Source of the DNA: Amanita rubescens
Lineage: Eukaryota; Basidiomycota; Agaricomycetes; Agaricales; Amanitaceae
DNA: 22,092 nucleotides
Assembly: GCA_015039365.1 (NCBI GenBank)
Contig: WION01000738.1
Span: 1 to 22,092 of the forward strand
Direction of reading: 5' to 3'
Part shown: positions 9,347 to 18,960 of the stretch, piece after piece
How positions within the stretch are numbered: position 1 is the first letter of the stretch
Layout: each line of letters begins with the position of its first letter
The notes under the pieces: generated by a model
Told to the model about the DNA's origin: nothing
The model's database searches: none
The model's input: only the letters and a program-made list of their open reading frames with translations
Program-made: the position numbers and the translations under genes

Positions 9347-10396
9347 GCAATGGCGAAGTCATGTTTTTTTCCAATATCACATGCTCCGATTGCGTTATCT
9401 TGATCAATAGATATGTATCGGGGAACTTTTCGCCGTGTCTCTCTCTCGTTAACTTTCCTGACCCTAAGGTGAGTAAGATGGCTCGAAACCACTGAAGCAA
9501 AACGTCGTGAGGTAGCAATATCGAAGGGAAAACCTACAGACCCGGGTTATTAACTTATTATCTTGGGTCGCCATAGTTCAAATGATGACGATTCTCCCTG
9601 ACGCAACGACCAGCGCAAATGATAGCTCGGGATTCGGCAAAGCCCTATAGGCCAGTGAATGAAATGTTGTACGAGCTCCTTATTTCATGAGGATGACTAT
9701 AGCATAGATTTGAAAGACGAGACAATCAATGTCCTATACCAAAGCCGACTTGCCAGAGGCAATTCAACAAAAAGTTTAAAGTTTACTGGCGCAGGCGTGT
9801 GGCTGTGAAAGCGGTTCCGTGTGCGAGTCCTAGTGACGGTATCACAGTAACGGGATTACGGGGCTTGCTAGCAACGTTACCGATTGGAAGCTTAATGAAT
9901 GGAGCTAGACTCAGCCAGGACATACAATAGAGTTACTAGGTGAACTCAAGTAGCACGCCGAGAGTCATGAGGGGCAGAACTAGCATAATTTGAAGGTAGT
10001 ACATTGCCAGTGACACTGCGTGCAATAATGTACTTAGGGAGGCAGTCGCGCAGTTCTGACCCGATGCCGCGGCGCCGGCCGCGCCTGGCAACAGAGCCTC
10101 ACCCGACCGGTAACCACCCTCGCATCAATCGCCTTGTCGCTAACCCGCTTCTCTTCTCCCGTCTCTGCCTTTCTACTCAAAATTCTGCCCTCTCTGCCAT
10201 CCTGCCTGCGGTCATTCTCGCCCACCGGAAACACGTTTCGGAAACATGGGGAAGCGACTCCTTGGTCGTTTATCCGAGTTCGGGCAACTCGCGGCGCGCT
10301 GCAGAATTTGATCCTATCACTTTTTATACTCGAAGCCGAAACGGCAAAAAAACGGCCACCAGGATCGATATCTCGCGCTATATTTCCCGGGACACA
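9347..10396. other. Spacer between secreted-protein genes 2 and 3
   Basis: The start shows the 3'-flank strings shared with gene 1. From about 10020 the DNA becomes GC-rich and carries overlapping long frames on both strands (10004-10420 plus, 10034-10441 minus). Both run through the TATA box of gene 3 and have no recognisable domain, so they are taken as chance frames in upstream DNA. Confidence 0.5.
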
Positions 10397-10457
10397 TATA
10401 AAAGAGGAATATCGCCGTGATATCACATCGCCCTTTTTCAAGTGCTGGTCGCTTGAA
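10397..10457 (+). promoter_or_regulatory. Promoter of secreted-protein gene 3: TATA box and inverted repeat
   Basis: TATAAAAG lies at 10397-10404, then the ATCGCCGTG string shared with gene 2, then the inverted repeat at 10437-10457 with arms TTCAAGTG and CGCTTGAA around CTGGT. The single change in the right arm turns one pair into a G-U wobble, if the element is read as RNA. It starts 40 bp after the TATA box and ends 65 bp before the ATG. Confidence 0.65.
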
Positions 10458-10521
10458 CAACTACGTCACCCGACTATCCAAAGGATCTCCAAGCTTCACT
10501 CATTTAATTTTTCGAATCCTT

Positions 10522-11175
10522 ATGGCAAAGCTCAACCCTTCCGCAATCATTGTCATCGTGCAGCTCGCACTGGTGATGGACCCTGTGGTTGGCCTTCCCG
10601 TCGGGTAAGCTGTCTGCGTCGGTATACTACATCCTAATTCTCCCCTAACTCTCAGCACTCTTATTTAGAACGTCAAGTATCAGTGAACGTGATATCATCG
10701 AGTTGGAACCTAGGGTTCCACCGGTGCTTAGTGGCTTCGGGAGTAAGGCCTTGGGATATGCCAGGCAAACAGCGGCGAAACACGCAGGAAAGAAGGATGC
10801 TGCAATAAGCTACGCAAAAAAAGGTGGGATGCTCGCGCACGGGTATATACAGAAAAATGGAGGGTACGGGAAATTTGCTGGGGGTCTTTACAACGCCGTC
10901 AGCAACAAACGGTACCATTACTGCTCCATCCTCTTGCAAAAGCTCAAGCACTTTTAGTGACTTGGAAAGTATATCTGCCCTTGAAGCTCGCGATGCACCT
11001 TACATATATTTGGCTGAACGTGACGGAAGTGGGTCCCCTGGTAAACGGTATGTTCGTTTTATCCTTCTTAATGTATGCCAACTGATGTACTGTCGCTGCG
11101 GCCAGGGACTTGGAAGGGCGCAGCTGGAATCGTCTGGACGCACGAGGATACGAGAGCATGAACGAGCTGGATTGA
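10522..11175 (+). CDS. Small secreted protein, paralogue 3 of 3 (unknown family)
   Basis: Exons 10522-10604, 10669-10911, 10958-11047 and 11106-11175 give 161 residues. This is the cleanest copy: all three introns end in YAG. Exon 1 encodes a signal peptide (MAKLNPSAIIVIVQLALV..., then GLPVG). Exon 2 begins SISERDIIELEPR. It continues as a Gly/Ala/Lys-rich segment (GFGSKALGYARQTAAKHAGKK and GGYGKFAGGLY), about +8 net by count, and ends on KR at the exon border. Exon 3 is acidic with LEARD and LAERDGSGSPGKR, again ending on KR. Exon 4 is RDLEGRSW, then LDARGY and MNELD. A cationic middle and an acidic tail separated by dibasic sites suggest a precursor whose exon-2 part could be released. No known family is recognised. 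Confidence 0.78.
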
Positions 11176-12280
11176 GTGGTGTCAAAGTCCATTTTCCCCC
11201 TTGTGTTGTCTTGCTCAGTAGATACCTATCTGGGACGGCTGTAAGGGCAGTTTCCCTTTATACGAGTTCGGGACCAACAGGAGATTCTGGATGTGAGTGA
11301 GGTGTGGCAAAGGCATACCGTACTGGCGCAAGTACAGATTCAATCTATTCAGGGAAACGGACTTGACATCGAGATCGCGCTGACGTCACGGCTATATTCT
11401 TTGGTCACCTTAGCTCGTTCAATGATTATTTTCCCTGCGCTTCTGATCAACGCAATCGTACTTGTCAGGCAGAAGGTGGCCTTGGTGGGAAATGCAATAG
11501 AATGCAATACGTACTACGATCTGACTGTAGCAGGTCCACCTCAAACACCTCCCGGAGCTTATAGCTACCCTCGGATCCACTGTTCTTCAAAGTAGCAACA
11601 TTCAACGTTCCGCAGTGATGTTTCGTGTGTACGAGTTCGCACAGGTTCGCACACCTAGCAACGAGCTTGTGAGACTGAGGATTGAGATCATTTGATCTGA
11701 TCACTCAACTCTTCGGAACATCTTGAGATAGTAGTGCCGTAGTCACTCGTAGTCAGCAGTGGGCAAGATCAACAAGCTGGTGACGCTGGCCAACCTGAAG
11801 GTGAGAGTGACGACGTGAATCTTAAAGAGATCAAACCAGCATCGGAGGCGATATACGCCCTGTTGTGCTTGCACATCATTTGATTGTCTATCCGACCCAG
11901 GTCGCAAGATTCGAAACTGCCGTGCTCCGGCACGAGTCAGGATGAGAATTCTAGCGATTATTGCTCAACGGTCCGGAATCTTATGGCTGTGTCTGCTGCC
12001 CGTTGTAGGGTATTCTAGGTACATATTCTCTGGTATGTTTGGCTGCCACTGGCGTTTCCTGTGTTGAATGATCACTGGGTTTCGGGGGCATCCTTGTTTA
12101 TTTCGTCGGCCATCAAAATAGCAGTGCGTTAGTAGTTGATGGTGTGACAAGTGTGGTTTCCGTTGCACGAGGTTGCGATAAGCACTAATCCTTTTTCAGT
12201 CAAGTTATTTACACGAAAATGATATGATTAGAAAGTGATAACTTCCAACACGCGTGGTGAGTCTTTCGAATTCGCCCAAG
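11176..12280. other. Spacer between the secreted-protein cluster and the glycosidase gene
   Basis: No complete gene is supported. The frame 11293-11595 is a hydrophobic open frame without a start context or homologue I know. At 11760-11800, TCAGCAG is followed by a stretch with strongly coding-like codons (GKINKLVTLANLK) and then GTGAGA, which resembles an isolated internal exon. No partner exons were found. Confidence 0.45.
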
Positions 12281-13555
12281 ATGTTCTCCTCAGCGAGATT
12301 CGGCGCGCTGTCCATCGTAGCCAGCACAGCGCTTCGAGTCGTGGCTCTACCGTCTCAGGCGCAATACAACGCTATCCCATTCTCACCCGGCTTCGACATA
12401 AACCAAGTTCTCGACCAGGCTCAGAGTCTCCCGTCCCACTCCTGGGAATTTGGTACCGCGTCCGAGGCTTTACTTGAGCTGTACAATCCGTCGAATTCTG
12501 TATTCGGTGACCAGCCGTTTCCACTTCCGACTCTTTCTCAAAGCGGCACTCCATCCCTCGCGTACGCGTCGACCAAAATCCAGATCGGAGCACCCCAGAA
12601 CGTGCTGGCAAATGGAGATGGATCTGCTGGTGACCCCGCGAGTCTTGGCGTCAGCGCCGTCCTATTGGGAAAGACGGACCAGACCATGGCAAACGCTGCA
12701 GCGAGGGAGCTACAATACATCTTGAACGATGCTCCAAAGTATTCAAACGGTGCCATTTCCTCGCGAACTGACTCTGCCGAATTATGGTGAGTGCTTCTTC
12801 GACTACTCGTTGAAGAAGGGTTTATGAACCGTGTGTTTTCTTTCAGGTCTGATTTTATTTATATGGTTCCTCCATTTATCGCGTACTACGCTGCGGCGAT
12901 GAATGACTTGGGAACCCTTCAAACAGCGGTCGATCAATGCGGGTTGTATCGAGAAATCCTACAGAGCAACGCTCAGATAGGCGGCGCATGGACACACATC
13001 GTGGGGCCCGAAGACTCTGACCCTGGTCTTTGGTCGACCGGAAATGCGTGGGCTGCCGCTGGAATGACGCGCGTCTTGGCGACCGTCATAAAAGCTCCGG
13101 TCGCCCAATCAAACGGTGTTTGGCAAGGTCAGGCCGTTGCTGAACTCAGCCAATACATCCAGGAAATCTTGGGTGCGGCGATGCAAGCGCCCACTCAAGA
13201 CGGATTGCTAAGCAACTACTGGAATCAGGATGATTTTGGAGAGATTTCGGGCACTAGTCTGCTCGCCTATGTTGCGTATCGTATGGCGGTTCTGCAGCCC
13301 ACGGGTCTATCGCAACAACAGGTCTCGGATTACGTTTCTTGGGCTGATCAGGTCAGGAAAACGTTGGGCGGGACGGACTCGCAGGGTAACCCGCATGTGA
13401 CGTCGACTGGAGTAGTGACGCCGGCTGTGAACCCATACGACTCGCTCAGTTCTACCCCATTGACAACTGGAAGTCCGGAAGGACAGAGCTTTGTCGTTTT
13501 GATGTATGCTGCTTGGAGAGATTGTGTTTTGGCCAATATTTGCCAGCAGTCGTGA
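12281..13555 (+). CDS. Secreted six-hairpin glycosidase-like protein (GH88/GH105 type)
   Basis: Exons 12281-12786 and 12847-13555 give 404 residues; the single intron interrupts the Trp codon of AELWSDF. The start is the first ATG; the same frame is open a little further upstream but without another ATG. Residues 1 to about 30 form a signal peptide (MFSSARFGALSIVASTALRV..., with cleavage near ALPSQAQ). The body has the layout of fungal six-hairpin glycosidases: SDFIYMVPPFIAYYAA, where the Asp is the position expected for the general acid in the GH88/GH105 group, then GAWTHIVG, DPGLWSTGNAWAAAGM, ISGTSLLAYVAYR and SPEGQSFVVLMYAAW near the end. Relatives release unsaturated uronic acids from pectin fragments, but this fungal branch is poorly characterised, so the substrate is not asserted. 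It probably acts outside the cell. Confidence 0.8.
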
Positions 13556-13672
13556 TTCTTTGAATGGATACTGGAATGAATGTACGACGAGTTACGAGGG
13601 GACGATACCTGGATGTTGTAACTTGCGTCTAGTAGTACTATGATGGGTGTGAGCAACACGCGGCTATCATGA

Positions 13673-13707
13673 TGACGTAATTTGGTGGCGGGAAAGTCGT
13701 CACGTCA
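13673..13707. promoter_or_regulatory. Pair of CRE/ATF-like sites upstream of the isomerase
   Basis: TGACGTAA at 13673-13680 and CACGTCA (TGACGTG on the minus strand) at 13701-13707 lie 75-109 bp before the isomerase start codon. The TGACGT core is the usual site of bZIP ATF/CREB-type factors. Two inverted copies 20 bp apart are suggestive, but binding is inferred. Confidence 0.4.
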
Positions 13708-13781
13708 TTGCTCACAAACAGCCAGCGAGCCAACCCGTCAGCCCGCATCATCCCTTTCATACCCAACCACAACCGATAACC

Positions 13782-15766
<1,985 letters not shown>

Positions 15767-16071
15767 ATGACAGAGGTATTTTGTACTTGTATCGCGGTTC
15801 CCTAGATGCGTTTCCTTGTCTTATTGAATTGAATGTACAATATATACCTTTGGTTGAATCTCCGCCGATGTTATTATTAGTAGCCGGTTATCTACTTGCC
15901 TTCCGACACCGTCTGTTCCCAAACCTACAGGACGCGACGCTGCTAGTAAGGCGCAGATAAGAACGGTTGGAAAGCTTGAAAGCATTTCGTGAGTCTCAGT
16001 GGCATTCTTTATCGTTCTTCTAGTCATCATCGAGCATCGCGTCCATAGATCCTCATCTCAGACTCTACAAA
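15767..16071. other. Spacer between the isomerase and CSN3 genes
   Basis: This 305-bp spacer holds the isomerase 3' end and the CSN3 upstream region. It contains AT-rich stretches (near 15836-15850 and 15870-15885) compatible with poly(A) signals, but no clean hexamer stands out and no gene is seen. Confidence 0.5.
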
Positions 16072-18222
16072 ATGTCGCAAGAAGAGCAACGGACATCACC
16101 CAACCCTACCGTTCCTACACCATCCACCGCAGATCCAGGCTTGTCGTCTAATCCGGGTGTGAGTATCGTGGGCGCTGCAGCGGGAGGGCCCGCATTACCT
16201 TCCGTGACGTTGGCGTCCGCTGTTCCAGTGACTCCATCATCCAGCAGCGGCATGATCTACACCACTTCTGGGCAAAATCCTCCCGGACTAGCAGGACTAT
16301 CCGCACCCCCAGCTCCAACAACCTCAACCTTGGCAGAAACCCCTGCTCCCATCTCCAAATCCACCCCAACCGTCGCCTCATCTTTAATGTCTACAATAAC
16401 ATCCACCCTCGCCTCTTTCCCAACTTCGTCAGGGAACTATCCTCCTACGTTGGATGCGATTCTGTCCCAAATCACCAACGTAAACTCCATTCATGCGAGA
16501 CTGAACCTCCAATCTTTGTCGCACAATTTGAGAAATGGGTTACCGAAAGAGAGCAGGGACGCGATTTTGGCGGGAATTTTACCGGGTGGACAAGATCCTC
16601 TTGGGGCGTTGGATGTGAGACATAATACGTTGGGTGTGTTGTGGATTTTGTGCGTGGCCGGGTCCCTATTTTTTCATTGTTGGGAGTGTGTGCTGACGAG
16701 TTGACAGATCGGCGAGGTTGACGGTAAATGATGCGGCTCCTCCCCGTCCTGCATATATCCTGGATTTTTGTCGGTATTTTGATCCGGAACAGGCGAGGAT
16801 GGCCCCTGATCGAGGTGAGTGGTCGGTTATCGTCCTCATCCACTCTCTAATCTAAGTCGTGTTCTTTGAATAGTAACGTTATTGGCAAAAGGAATTGTGC
16901 GGTACGCTGCAAAGGGGAATAGCGTTAGTCTCATCTTTCAAGTTCCGGGTTGACTCATCAATCTTGCGCATATATATAGGACGCGTGGGCCATCGAGCCT
17001 TTGTACCACCTAGTAACGAGGTACCCACCAGACGGGTCGTACCTAACCACTCTGCACCCTATATTCGTACTCGTAAGCCCCTCTTGACCTTTCTTCTCCT
17101 CATTGTACTCACGCATCCAGTCTTGCGTCGCAACACGCCACTTCACCGTCGCCCTTCCCGTTCTTCAAGTCCCCATCACCAACATCGACACATCGCTCTC
17201 AGATCTGACCTACCTCGACAACCTCAAATACCACTACATCGGTGGCATTGCGCTGGCTGCGTTGAGAAGATGGGATGAAGCGGAAGACTTTTTCGAGATT
17301 TGTATTGGAAGCCCGGCGGTGGTGCCATCAGCTATACAGCTAGAGGCTTTGAAAAAACTGAAATTGGTACAACTAATTGCAAGAGGAAAGGTGCGTTTTT
17401 CGTCGTTATTGGGCAGTTTTGGTTTATCAAAGTTTTTGGGGGGGCGGTATTTTGGACAGACTTTGGGGTTGCCGCGGTACACTCATCAAGCGTTGTCCCG
17501 CGCATTGAAGAATACGCCATATCAGACGTTTATCAATGCCTACCCGCGTAATTCGGAACAGTTGCATAAAGTTATGGAGGAGAATCGACAGTTGTTCGCA
17601 TCGGTGGGTGTTGTTGCGTTCGTCCGAGTCTTTTGCTGATTTGGCATCAGGAAAGGAACTTTGGGTTGATCGTCCAGGCGATCCGTCGCGCACCTAGGTG
17701 GATGTTGAAAAAGTTGACGGCGACGTATCTCACGCTTGGTATTGCCGATATTGCAAAAGCGATCAAGGTCGAGTCTGAAGCTGAGGTTCGAAATTTGCTG
17801 TTAAACATGGTACGTACGCGCGTATGCCTTTATCTCTTTCTGCGGATTACTATACGCTGGCTTAGATCGAAGCCAATGATATCAGCGCGCGCATTTCTGC
17901 AGATGGGACGGTCACGTTTTTCGATGCTACGCCAGAGTATTCGAAAGAAGACTTGGTTAAGCTCTTGCAAGACATTCAGAATCAGGGCGAGCATCTGTCG
18001 TATTTGGAGCGGGAGATGAGCAAGGATAAGGAGTATTTGAGAAAGGTGTGTCTCTGTTGGTTATTTGGGCTGTTCAAGTGATGATTCTGTCCTGTTTAGG
18101 CTTTGAAACAGAAGGACGACTCGGTTTGGGCGGGGCCTTTGGATGATGATTTGTTTGCGGGTTCTGGACAGGGTGGAGGCCACGGTGGTCCAGGTTGGGC
18201 AGATTTTGAAGCCATGATGTAG
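16072..18222 (+). CDS. CSN3: COP9 signalosome complex subunit 3
   Basis: Nine exons (16072-16649, 16708-16814, 16874-16923, 16980-17072, 17121-17390, 17460-17603, 17651-17809, 17866-18045, 18100-18222) give 567 residues with exact frame closure. CSN3 is a scaffold subunit of the COP9 signalosome, which removes Nedd8 from cullins. Diagnostic text includes AIEPLYHLVTRYPPDGSYLT, HFTVALPVLQVPI, YHYIGGIALAALRRWDEAED, TPYQTFINAYPR and the PCI/winged-helix part (LTATYLTLGIADIAKAIKVE, IEANDISARISADGTVTFFD). The acidic, Gly-rich end is PGWADFEAMM. Residues 1 to about 110 form a Ser/Thr/Pro/Ala-rich, probably disordered extension that makes the protein clearly longer than animal CSN3 (about 420 residues). 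The last exon ends about 150 bp before the CpG-poor block begins. Confidence 0.92.
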
Positions 18223-18960
18223 ACTCGTTTGTGCGCACATTTTTTTCATGACAATGATTGTTGCGGCGGACATGGTCATTTTTAGTGGTAACATACATTG
18301 AGAGAGAGAAAAGTATTTTATTTTGTGTGGCATGCATGCACCAATCAAAGATGTGCTGGAACAGCTCGGAGCTAGAGGATTATCAAAAGTGAGAGCCTGA
18401 CAACAAGTATTCTAAACCTTTCTATGTCACTACTGTGATTTGGACTTGCTCATTTTGCTTTGGCTATTCTCCATTTAATCACATGGATACTCCTTGTTTT
18501 CACATGTCTTCATTTATCACTGTGATATGCTTCTGTTTCATTTGTCAGGTGTATTTGTACTTCTAAAAGATGTATGTATTCACTACAATGTCACTCACTG
18601 GCTGGGTCAATCATAATGTGGAAACACTGTTCTTTACCAGGGATGTGCAGTCACTCACTTGCTGGGGCATATATTCAATGCCTCAAAAAGTAGACATGAC
18701 AGTAAGCATATGACAACTTTGGTCCCAAGATCAAGCTTGCAAGTTGCCATAACAAAGGTGCATGATCCCAGCCACCGTAAAAAAAGGTCCTAGCACAATT
18801 GTTTACATACATACATATGTACAGCCACACAAAACCTTTTTCTATTCTTGCTTGTTCTAGCCTTGGAATTCCCTCATATTCTAAGCTGGAAGCAGTGGAA
18901 TAGCCATCAAGACAAGGAGTTTGCATAAATGGCACTACTATACAATATTCAATATCAGGA
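18223..18960. other. Spacer containing the left edge of the CpG-poor block
   Basis: No gene is seen; the minus-strand frame 18675-19025 overlaps the NLR end out of frame. CSN3 and the NLR gene converge here. From about 18370 on, the DNA is AT-rich and almost free of CG. A direct repeat of TCACTCACTnGCTGGG occurs near 18592 and 18651, and a short CATA repeat lies near 18805. Confidence 0.55.

Noticed and set aside
10004..10441. Overlapping 135-138 codon frames on both strands
   Set aside because: They mirror each other in GC-rich DNA, run over the TATA box and inverted repeat of secreted-protein gene 3, and show no domain.
11293..11595. 100-codon hydrophobic frame
   Set aside because: No recognised family and no start context; probably chance in intergenic DNA.
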